5,029 bases of DNA from assembly GCA_021325365.1 (NCBI GenBank), contig JAJPHF010000195.1:1-5029 (forward strand), in the 5' to 3' direction. Positions 1-4,953 of the stretch are shown here, piece by piece (position 1 is the first letter of the stretch; every line of letters starts with the position of its first letter). This DNA is from Pseudomonadota bacterium (GTDB taxonomy: Bacteria; Chloroflexota; UBA6077; JAJPHF01). The notes under the pieces are model-generated. The model was not told where the DNA came from and did not search any database. It saw only the letters and a program-made list of their open reading frames with translations. The translations under genes were made by a program, and so were the position numbers.

Positions 1-141
1 CGGACGATCGGGGACCTGACGCAGAACGCGGCGCTGTCCGAGGCGACCAAGCGCAAGATCCTCTGGGACAACCCGGCTCGCTTCTACAACCTCGCCGACG
101 TGCCGGCGAGCGCGAGCGCGGCCGCCGGCGCCGCGAGCTAG
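1..141 (+). CDS. C-terminal end of an amidohydrolase-like protein (partial)
   Basis: An open frame enters from the left edge and runs 46 codons to a TAG at 139-141, with G/C at nearly every third codon position. The fragment contains LSEATKRKILWDNPARFYNL (residues 13-32 of the visible part). This resembles the closing helix of amidohydrolase_2 family proteins (metal-dependent TIM-barrel hydrolases and decarboxylases related to ACMSD), where a K-I-L-x-x-N-x-x-R-x-Y/F-x-L pattern ends the barrel domain. After it comes an alanine/serine-rich tail that looks disordered. None of the metal-binding histidines is in the window, so the substrate and exact subfamily cannot be given. The gene converges on the PAP2 gene at 178-1002, and the hairpin at 152-203 probably ends its transcript. 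The coding call is firm; the family call rests on a single short motif. Confidence 0.62.
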   Translation, partial: RTIGDLTQNAALSEATKRKILWDNPARFYNLADVPASASAAAGAAS

Positions 142-151
142 CCCGCCCAAC

Positions 152-203
152 CCGGCAGGAGGAAGGGGTCGCGCTGCCTAGCGGGACCCCTTCCTCCTGC
201 CGG
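152..203. terminator. Perfect 19-bp hairpin between convergent genes; likely bidirectional terminator
   Basis: The left arm 152-170 (CCGGCAGGAGGAAGGGGTC) is exactly complementary to the right arm 185-203. Inside the 14-nt loop four more pairs can form (172-175 with 180-183) after one G/G mismatch, closing on a GCCT tetraloop. The stem starts 10 nt after the amidohydrolase stop and contains the stop codon and last codons of the PAP2 gene on the other strand. There is no T-run on either side, so this is not a textbook intrinsic terminator, but its position between two converging genes and its perfect symmetry make transcript termination or 3'-end protection the likely role for both. Confidence 0.72.
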
Positions 204-1002
204 CCTCTGCCCGCCGCGCCCGCTCAGGACGCGGCGTCGTCTTTGGGAGCATCTGCCGCGCGTACCAGCGGACCAGGACAGCGAGGTACACCAGCCCGAG
301 GGCATAGGAGGCCAGCACGTCGCTCGGCCAGTGGTGGCCGAGGTACACCCGCGACGGCCCGACCAGGACGATCAGGCCGCCCAGCGTCCAGAGCAGCAAG
401 GTGCGGACGCGGCTGCGGCGGAGGCGAGTATAGGCCAGGTAAAATAGGAAGCCATAGAACCCCACGTACAGCAGTGTGTGCCCGCTCGGGAAGCTGGAGT
501 CCGGCAGCGCGCTCGCCACGCGCACCGCGTCGGCCGTCGGGCGAGGACGAGCCAGCAGCAGCTTGAACGGCTGCGCGAGCAGGGCCGCGCCGCTGCCGAC
601 CACCGCCAGCGACGCCTCGAGCGGCCGCCCGAGGAGCCACAGTGCGCCGGCAACACCGAGCACCAGAAGCAGGGATAGCGGCGGGAAGCCCAGGTCGCTC
701 ACGCCCACCATCAGGCTGGCGAACCACGGCTCCTGCACCTGCTGCAGGCCCTGGGCGAGTGCCAGGTCGGCGCTGGCGGTCTGTCCCGCGCCCACGAGCC
801 AGGCCACCATGCCGAACGCGAGCGCGCCGGCCACCGTGGCGTGGAGAAAGACCCGAGTGCGCAGGGCAGCAACCCAGGCCGGCAGCCCCCACCCGCGACG
901 CGGCACTGCCGCGTTCGCTCCGACGCCCGCCGGCGGAGCCGGCGGGCGTCGGCGGAAGAAGCCGAGCGTTCGATTCGCCAGCCGCCGCAACAGCCCCAGC
1001 AT
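178..1002 (-). CDS. PAP2-family membrane phosphatase (lipid phosphate / undecaprenyl-diphosphate phosphatase type)
   Basis: This 274-residue integral membrane phosphatase carries all three PAP2 signature motifs: K147-x6-R154-P155, P172-S-G-H175, and S217-R-x5-H224-x3-D228. H175 and H224 are the expected acid/base and nucleophilic histidines of this vanadium-haloperoxidase-type active site. Six hydrophobic segments are visible (about 51-73, 107-124, 128-150, 177-191, 199-221, 229-247), as is normal for the family, with motifs facing one side of the membrane. Known relatives dephosphorylate phosphatidic acid, phosphatidylglycerol phosphate or undecaprenyl diphosphate; the sequence alone does not choose among them. 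A basic, proline-rich N-terminus (1-50) and a strongly basic C-tail (252-274) flank the core. The ATG at 1000-1002 is preceded by GAGGGGG (minus strand, about 1004-1010) and an extended -10 at 1030-1038. The last codons lie inside the 152-203 hairpin. The gene is divergent from the metallopeptidase gene. Confidence 0.93.
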   Translation of the reverse strand: MLGLLRRLANRTLGFFRRRPPAPPAGVGANAAVPRRGWGLPAWVAALRTRVFLHATVAGALAFGMVAWLVGAGQTASADLALAQGLQQVQEPWFASLMVGVSDLGFPPLSLLLVLGVAGALWLLGRPLEASLAVVGSGAALLAQPFKLLLARPRPTADAVRVASALPDSSFPSGHTLLYVGFYGFLFYLAYTRLRRSRVRTLLLWTLGGLIVLVGPSRVYLGHHWPSDVLASYALGLVYLAVLVRWYARQMLPKTTPRPERARRAEAGRRKGSR

Positions 1003-1029
1003 CGCCCCCTCGCGCCTGCATTCCTCGGG

Positions 1030-1038
1030 ATGATAGCA
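1030..1038 (-). promoter_or_regulatory. Probable extended -10 promoter for the PAP2 gene
   Basis: On the minus strand the sequence reads TGCTATCAT, a TG-n extension plus a hexamer matching TATAAT at five of six positions. No good -35 hexamer lies 16-18 bp further upstream, which is acceptable for an extended -10. The start of transcription would fall near 1023, giving a leader of about 20 nt that contains the GAGGGGG ribosome binding site. An inverted repeat (1039-1061) sits directly upstream, where it could affect polymerase binding. Confidence 0.5.
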
Positions 1039-1107
1039 GAGGCCCGGGCTGCTCGGGCCTCGCCGGGCGCATCACCTGCCCGGCTGTGACCGGGTTCATT
1101 GACCCGG
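1039..1107. repeat. Three consecutive inverted repeats in the divergent promoter region
   Basis: Three dyads follow one another. At 1039-1046 / 1054-1061 an 8-bp arm GAGGCCCG is repeated inverted around a 7-nt spacer. At 1062-1068 / 1078-1084 a 7-bp arm GCCGGGC is repeated around 9 nt. At 1090-1095 / 1102-1107 a 6-bp arm CCGGGT is repeated around 6 nt. Their centres are about 23 and 25 bp apart, close to two helical turns. The first abuts the -10 of PAP2 and the third covers the -35 of the metallopeptidase gene, so they could be operators for one regulator controlling both genes. GC-rich sequence makes such dyads by chance fairly often, so a regulatory role is inference. Confidence 0.4.
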
Positions 1108-1127
1108 GTCCAGGCCCCCCGCATACT
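1099..1127 (+). promoter_or_regulatory. Probable sigma-70-type promoter for the secreted metallopeptidase gene
   Basis: A -35 TTGACC (1099-1104, five of six matches to TTGACA) is followed after exactly 17 bp by CATACT (1122-1127, four of six matches to TATAAT). Transcription would begin near 1134, leaving a leader of about 34 nt before the ATG at 1168. The -35 lies inside the dyad 1090-1107 and inside the 10-bp palindrome GACCCGGGTC (1101-1110), so a repressor bound there would block polymerase. Confidence 0.6.
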
Positions 1128-1167
1128 GGCGCAGAATAGATCACCTCGAACCAGAACGGAGCCACCG

Positions 1168-3048
1168 ATGCTGCATACCGCGGCACCAGCCGCTTGCCAG
1201 ACCGCCAAGCCCCATCGGCGCCGGCCCCTTCGCAGCCTTGCCCGCGCGGCCGGGCTGCGCCTGGCCCTCCTCGCCGGACTGCTCGCCGCCGAGGCGCCCG
1301 CGTCGCTGCAGGCCGCGCCCGCGCACCAGATCAGCGACCAGGTGATGGTAACCGTCGAGGCGCCCGGCGACGGCGAGACCGTGGCCGGGGAAGTCGTCGT
1401 CCGTGGCTGGGCGATCGACCGCCGCGCCCAGGACGGCAGCGGCGTCCGCGCCACGCCCGGCGGCGTCCAGGTCTGGCTAGACCGCGGCGCCGGGTCCGCG
1501 ACGGGCCAGCTCATCGGCGACGCGACCTACGGCGAGGACCGGCCGGAGGTCGGCCAGCGGTTCGGGGACCGCTATCGGCAATCCGGCTTCGCGCTGACCT
1601 GGAATACCTGCCTGGTGCCGCAGGGGCGCCACACGCTGCAGGTATTTGCCGAGAGCGAGCCGGCCAGCCCACAGTTCGGCATGGCCGAGCTGAGCGTCGA
1701 GGTCGGGCCCTGCCCGACCGCGTCCCAGCCCTCGGAAGTGGTCGGCAGCCAGCCGCTGCGCGCCAATCCCATCTGGCAGGAGATCGCCCAGCGCACGGCC
1801 GAGCTGCGCGGGCTCGCGCCGCTCAAGGAGCTCTACCACGCGCCGCTCACGCGCGAGACGTTCGAGCGGCGCTACCAGGCCGAGTACGCGCGCTACTACC
1901 AGAGCCAGGACGTCGACACCAGCCGCCTGCTGCTGGTCGCTTTCGGCCTGCTCGACCCGGGCTTCAACCTTGCCGCGGCCCTGCAGAGCTTTCAGACCAC
2001 GCTGCCGATAGGGTTGTACGACGTCGACAGCGGCGTGCTGTTCGTCAGCCGCGATCCACCCACCTCCCCGCTGGCCCGCGTGACGATGGCCCATGAGATC
2101 ACCCACGCCCTGCAGGACCAGCACTACGATCTCAGCACCCTCCTCCCGTCGTCACGGACCAGCGGCACGGCCGACCAGCAGGGCCTAGGGCCCGATGCCG
2201 AGAGCGCGCGCCGCGCTCTCGTCGAGGGCGACGCCGTCCTGGTCCAGCAGATGTACCAGGCGACGACCGTGCAGGATCCGGCTGCCCTGCAGCAACTGGA
2301 TGAGGAGCAGCAGGAGGCATCTGCGGGCATCGACTTCGATCGCCTGCCCTACGTGATCTACCAGACCACCTACTTCCCCTACCTGTACGGGCCGCAGTTC
2401 ATCTACGGCGTGCTGGGCTCGGCGCCGCTAACCACCTACGGCCAGTATGGTCCGGCCATGGACGCCCTCTTCCGACGGCCGCCGACCTCCACGTCACAGA
2501 TCCTCCACCCCGAGCGCTACCGCGACCACGTGGAGCCAGTGCCGGTCGCGCTGCCCAGCCTCGCCCCGATCCTGGGCGATGACTGGGTGCCGCTGGGCGA
2601 GGGGATGCTCGGTGAGCTAAGTCACCGGCTGATCCTGGACAATTTCCTGCGTGCCGACGACCCGGACCGCGCCGCGCGGGCTAGCGGCGGCTGGACCGGC
2701 GACCGCAACACCGTCTACCGCCGCCGCGACGCCAGCGGCGCGCCGCTAGGCGAGGTTGCCGTGCTGCTGGCGACGCGCTGGGAGACACCGGCCGCTGCCG
2801 ACACCTGGGCGCAGGCGTACGCCGACAGCGTCGCGGCGCGGTACGCCGATCCGGTCCGCTACGCCGGCCGGACCGACCAGCTCAGCCGCCACGACGAGGG
2901 ACCGGGCCAGGTCGTCTGGGAGATGCCCGGCGAGCAGGCGATCGCGCTCCAGTGGAGCGGGCAGTTCTCCGCGATCGCTATCGCGCCGAGCGCCGACCTC
3001 GCTCGGCAGATGGCCGCGGCGGGCCTCGCCAGCGCCAGCGGGGCGTAG
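1168..3048 (+). CDS. Secreted HExxH metallopeptidase-like protein with N-terminal Ig-like domain
   Basis: The protein has 626 residues. The ATG at 1168 is chosen because GGAG (1158-1161) lies 6 nt upstream; the frame stays open further back to a TTG at 1099, but that codon is part of the probable -35. Residues 1-50 form a long signal peptide: basic stretch (RRRPLRSLAR), hydrophobic core about 29-41, likely cleavage near LQA-AP at 49-50. Residues 57-180 look like an Ig-like surface domain (GWAIDR at 80-85, YGEDRPEVGQRFG at 121-133, SGFALTW at 139-145) of a type I associate with Chloroflexota exported proteins. Residues 200-500 hold a zincin-like core with H309-E-I-T-H313 in VTMAHEITHALQDQHYDL, and ARRALVEGDA with E353 as candidate third zinc ligand 40 residues later. 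The tail has WTGDRNTVYR (509-518) and a compact domain to the end. I expect an extracellular, zinc-dependent hydrolase; substrate unknown. It is divergent from PAP2 and its transcript probably ends at the hairpin 3048-3064. Confidence 0.88.
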   Translation: MLHTAAPAACQTAKPHRRRPLRSLARAAGLRLALLAGLLAAEAPASLQAAPAHQISDQVMVTVEAPGDGETVAGEVVVRGWAIDRRAQDGSGVRATPGGVQVWLDRGAGSATGQLIGDATYGEDRPEVGQRFGDRYRQSGFALTWNTCLVPQGRHTLQVFAESEPASPQFGMAELSVEVGPCPTASQPSEVVGSQPLRANPIWQEIAQRTAELRGLAPLKELYHAPLTRETFERRYQAEYARYYQSQDVDTSRLLLVAFGLLDPGFNLAAALQSFQTTLPIGLYDVDSGVLFVSRDPPTSPLARVTMAHEITHALQDQHYDLSTLLPSSRTSGTADQQGLGPDAESARRALVEGDAVLVQQMYQATTVQDPAALQQLDEEQQEASAGIDFDRLPYVIYQTTYFPYLYGPQFIYGVLGSAPLTTYGQYGPAMDALFRRPPTSTSQILHPERYRDHVEPVPVALPSLAPILGDDWVPLGEGMLGELSHRLILDNFLRADDPDRAARASGGWTGDRNTVYRRRDASGAPLGEVAVLLATRWETPAAADTWAQAYADSVAARYADPVRYAGRTDQLSRHDEGPGQVVWEMPGEQAIALQWSGQFSAIAIAPSADLARQMAAAGLASASGA

Positions 3049-3064
3049 CGGGGCCTGGCCCCGC
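3048..3064 (+). terminator. Short GC hairpin on the metallopeptidase stop codon
   Basis: GCGGGGC (3048-3054) pairs with GCCCCGC (3058-3064) around a CTG loop, giving a 7-bp all-G/C stem that begins with the last base of the TAG. No T-run follows, so termination is an inference from position and stability. It matches the habit in this window of placing a hairpin directly on the stop codon. Confidence 0.45.
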
Positions 3065-3452
3065 GCCGCGGCCCGCGCCGAGCGACCGGGGCTCGTACCG
3101 CAGAGCGGCGGCGCTGCCCCTGCTCGAGCGCTATCCGGCGGTCCGGGCCCGCGCCAGCCTCTCCCGCGCCAACACGGCGGCCGAGGAGGTGGTCGAGCAC
3201 TGGAGCCGCTTGGGCTGCCCGGCGTGGTGGCCCGGCCGGTCGTCGGGAGCTTGGCGGCGATCCGGCGGGACCAGGCGGCGCGCCCGGCCTACCGTGTCGG
3301 CAGCATCTGGGAAGGGATCGACTAGGAGAGAGCGCACGACGCGGCGAGCGGCACGCTGCTCTACCAGCCATGGCCTCGGCGCGGCCGCAGGCGGCCGCAC
3401 ACACCACCGCCCGGGTTCGTCTGGATGGCGCGTCGCGCGAGGCGACAGCAAT
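3065..3452. other. Long gap without a convincing intact gene
   Basis: All frames are long and open here because of the high GC content, but no frame has a start codon with a ribosome binding site and a recognisable protein. The left part (about 3093-3325) shows coding-like codon use that changes frame, described separately as a possible remnant. The right part (3326-3452) has no coding signal that I trust. It contains two copies of the 8-bp palindrome GCGGCCGC at 3381-3388 and 3391-3398, ten bases apart, with no evident role. I find no tRNA, terminal inverted repeat or target-site duplication. Confidence 0.5.
3093..3325 (+). pseudogene. Possible frame-broken remnant of an unknown gene
   Basis: In one frame (codons starting at multiples of 3) from about 3093 to 3220 the reading includes ALPLLERYPAVRARASLSRA and then NTAAEEVVEHWSRLG, with G/C at almost every third position and helix-like composition. 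From about 3200 the coding-like signal moves to the frame with codons starting at positions that leave remainder 2, reading ARPVVGSLAAIRRDQAARPA and ending YRVGSIWEGID before a TAG at 3323-3325. Joined, they would give a plausible C-terminal piece of a soluble protein whose frame was broken near 3205-3235. I do not recognise the family. There is no start codon with a ribosome binding site. The alternative is that this is chance openness in GC-rich DNA. Confidence 0.25.
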
Positions 3453-3482
3453 TTGGCGCGGTGGCGCGGATTCTGGTACAAT
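3453..3482 (+). promoter_or_regulatory. Strong-looking promoter upstream of the small zinc-binding protein
   Basis: TTGGCG (3453-3458, four of six -35 matches) and TACAAT (3477-3482, five of six -10 matches) are 18 bp apart, and the -10 carries a TGG extension (3474-3476). This is the best promoter in the window and stands out from the GC-rich surroundings. Transcription would start near 3489, about 100 nt before the ATG at 3592, just ahead of the first leader hairpin. Confidence 0.65.
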
Positions 3483-3488
3483 TTCCGC

Positions 3489-3591
3489 GCAGGGGGCGCT
3501 GTAGCGCCCTCTCCGCGTGTCCCGGCGCGGGCAGCAGCCAGCCGGGTCTATTTTTGCCCAAATGCTTACGCACTGAAGAGGAGGCCCGGCT
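3489..3591 (+). promoter_or_regulatory. Structured leader with terminator-like hairpin and U-tract (attenuator or short RNA)
   Basis: A first hairpin pairs 3491-3499 with 3504-3512 (nine pairs, one G-U) around a TGTA loop and would form at the very 5' end of the transcript. A second pairs CCCGGC (3521-3526) with GCCGGG (3541-3546), with an inner GGC/GCC stem (3530-3532, 3537-3539) on an AGCA loop, followed at once by TCTATTTTT (3547-3555). This is a standard intrinsic-terminator shape and the only such T-run in the window. An alternative pairing, CCGCG (3513-3517) with CGCGG (3526-3530), shares bases with the terminator stem and could act as an antiterminator. The remaining 36 nt hold the ribosome binding site AGAGGAGG (3577-3584). 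Either the downstream gene is controlled by attenuation or a separate RNA of about 65 nt is made. Both are inference from sequence; I match it to no known riboswitch class. Confidence 0.5.
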
Positions 3592-3792
3592 ATGGCGAGC
3601 AACGAAGGGAAGCTGAACAAGAACGCGTTGGCGGGGAAGCGCGGCGCCTCCGCGGCGCTTACCTCGCACGTGTGCCCGAACTGCAACGACCGCGTGCCGG
3701 AGAACCAGCTCCTGGTCGTGATGCAGTACAACGGCGGAAGGCGGGGGCGCACCCAGGGCTACCATCGCGGCTGCTACCGCCTGCAGGGGTAG
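3592..3792 (+). CDS. Small CxxC...HxxC probable zinc-binding protein of unknown function
   Basis: The protein has 66 residues. Its start is well supported: AGAGGAGG at 3577-3584 lies 7 nt before the ATG, and a promoter and structured leader precede it. The N-terminal 25 residues are polar, basic and alanine-rich (MASNEGKLNKNALAGKRG), probably flexible. Then C28-P-N-C31 and, 27 residues later, H58-R-G-C61 give four ligands of a CxxC/HxxC zinc site, with LLVVMQY (40-46) as a likely strand and GGRRGRTQGYHRGCYR as a basic strand or loop. The pattern fits a zinc ribbon or treble-clef knuckle, and the basic charge suggests RNA, DNA or ribosome contact, but I do not recognise the family and assign no function. 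It is monocistronic: its 3' end faces the dehydrogenase gene across the hairpin 3800-3847. Confidence 0.82.
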   Translation: MASNEGKLNKNALAGKRGASAALTSHVCPNCNDRVPENQLLVVMQYNGGRRGRTQGYHRGCYRLQG

Positions 3793-3799
3793 GCTCCTC

Positions 3800-3847
3800 A
3801 TCGAGGGTGCGGTGGGTGCGCGGGCGCGCACCCACCGCACCCTCGAT
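3800..3847. terminator. Perfect 22-bp hairpin between convergent genes; likely bidirectional terminator
   Basis: Bases 3800-3821 pair without mismatch with 3826-3847 around the tetraloop GGGC. The stem begins 7 nt after the stop of the small zinc-binding gene, and its right end is the last base of the TGA of the dehydrogenase gene on the other strand. As with 152-203, there is no T-run on either side, but the perfect dyad between two convergent genes strongly suggests a shared transcript end. Confidence 0.78.
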
Positions 3848-4953
3848 CATCTACCGGCCGGGTGCAGGAGTACCTTGATCGCGCCGTCCAGCTTGCGCTC
3901 GAAGATCTCGTAGCCGTGCGGCGCCTCTTCCAGCGGCAGCTCCTGCGTCACCACGAACGACGGGTCGATCGCGCCCGCGCGCGTCTTCTCCAGCAAATCG
4001 TCGATGTAGTTCAGGACCGGACACTGGCCCATGCGCAGGGTCAGACCACGGTTCATGGCCCAGCCGATCGGGAAGAAGTGGTTGAACGGCGGGCCGTACA
4101 CGCCGAGGATCGACACCGTCCCGCCGGGCCGCACCGCGTTCATCGCCCAGCTCAGCGCCGCGATCGAGCCCGCCTCCAGGAACAGCGCACCCTGGGCGTC
4201 GTGCAGCGCCGACCCGTCCGCCTCCAGCCCCACCGCGTCGATGCAGGCGTCGGGTCCCCGCCCACCGGTCATCTCCCGCAGGACTTGCACGACGTCGCGC
4301 ACCTGGTCGAAGTTCACCGGCTCGGCGCCGCACTGCTGGGCGGCAAAGGCCAGACGATAGGGCACGTGGTCGATGGCGATCACGCGGCCGGCCTGGAAGA
4401 AATCGCGCGCCGATTTCATCACGAACTGCCCGACCGGTCCGCAGCCGAACACGGCGACGGTATCACCCGGCTGGATGCTGGCCAGGTCCGCTCCGAAGTA
4501 GCCCGTCGGGAAGATGTCTGCCAGCATCACCGCCTGCTGGTCGGTGACGTCGTCGGACAGCTTGCGCGGGCCGACGTTGGCGTAGGGCACCCGCACGTAC
4601 TCCGCCTGGGCGCCGTCGAAGCCGCCCGTCGTGTGCGAGTAGCCGTAGATCCCCCCTAGCTCGTTGTAGGGGTTCGAGTTCTCACAGCTTGCCCAGAGCT
4701 TGCGCTCGCAGTAGAAGCAGCGGCCGCAGGCGATGTTGAACGGCACGACAACGCGGTCGCCCGGCTGCACGGCCGTGACCCGCGGGCCGACCGCCTCGAC
4801 GATCCCCACACACTCGTGGCCGAAGGTGTGGCCCACCCTTGTATCGGGCACGAGCCCATGGTAGAGGTGCAGGTCGGAGCCGCAGATCCCCGCCGTCGTC
4901 ACGCGCACGATAGCGTCCTCGGGAGATACTGTTGGCGAATGGGCGGCCATCAT
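3847..4953 (-). CDS. Zinc-dependent medium-chain dehydrogenase, formaldehyde-dehydrogenase-like, with short N-terminus
   Basis: This cytosolic NAD(P)-dependent alcohol/aldehyde oxidoreductase has 368 residues. The catalytic zinc ligands are C24 (GICGSDLHLYHG), H46-E47 (FGHE) and D146 in ADIFPTGYFGA; an Asp at this place is typical of the glutathione-independent formaldehyde dehydrogenase group. Structural zinc cysteines are C76, C79, C82 and C90 (CGRCFYC-x7-C). The Rossmann fold carries FGCGPVGQF (169-177), and D195 at the end of the second strand favours NAD. The true substrate is open; many relatives are annotated only as zinc-dependent alcohol dehydrogenases. The first ATG (4951-4953) has GGAG 8 nt upstream and overlaps the previous gene's TGA as ATGA, so the start is well supported and translation is probably coupled. 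The first catalytic cysteine is at residue 24, whereas relatives usually have it near 38-47; the early strands of the GroES-like domain are missing. The frame is closed by a TGA upstream. Confidence 0.9.
   Translation of the reverse strand: MMAAHSPTVSPEDAIVRVTTAGICGSDLHLYHGLVPDTRVGHTFGHECVGIVEAVGPRVTAVQPGDRVVVPFNIACGRCFYCERKLWASCENSNPYNELGGIYGYSHTTGGFDGAQAEYVRVPYANVGPRKLSDDVTDQQAVMLADIFPTGYFGADLASIQPGDTVAVFGCGPVGQFVMKSARDFFQAGRVIAIDHVPYRLAFAAQQCGAEPVNFDQVRDVVQVLREMTGGRGPDACIDAVGLEADGSALHDAQGALFLEAGSIAALSWAMNAVRPGGTVSILGVYGPPFNHFFPIGWAMNRGLTLRMGQCPVLNYIDDLLEKTRAGAIDPSFVVTQELPLEEAPHGYEIFERKLDGAIKVLLHPAGR

Noticed and set aside
1099..1167. An upstream TTG start for the metallopeptidase that would add 23 residues
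   Set aside because: The TTG is part of the likely -35 hexamer and has no ribosome binding site; the ATG at 1168 has GGAG 6 nt upstream and leads straight into a signal peptide.
224..1186. A 320-codon minus-strand open frame overlapping the PAP2 gene
   Set aside because: It is in another frame of the same strand as PAP2, is dominated by Arg/Gly/Pro/Ala, has no family motif, and PAP2 carries three intact signature motifs here.
3381..3398. Two GCGGCCGC palindromes ten bases apart
   Set aside because: Short G/C-only palindromes are common at this base composition, and no promoter or gene boundary is placed to use them.
2859..3752. Long minus-strand open frame across the peptidase 3' end and the gap
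   Set aside because: It is rich in Arg, Pro and Ala with no domain, and lies opposite the real peptidase and small zinc-protein genes; this is expected in GC-rich DNA.
2952..3878. Long plus-strand open frame from inside the peptidase gene to beyond the small gene
   Set aside because: It overlaps two well-supported genes in another frame and crosses a promoter and two hairpins. Only its middle part (about 3093-3220) has a coding look, noted as a possible remnant.
3862..4659. Plus-strand 265-codon open frame opposite the dehydrogenase
   Set aside because: It mirrors the dehydrogenase codons, has a His/Arg/Asp-rich composition without motifs, and the minus-strand gene has all its zinc ligands.
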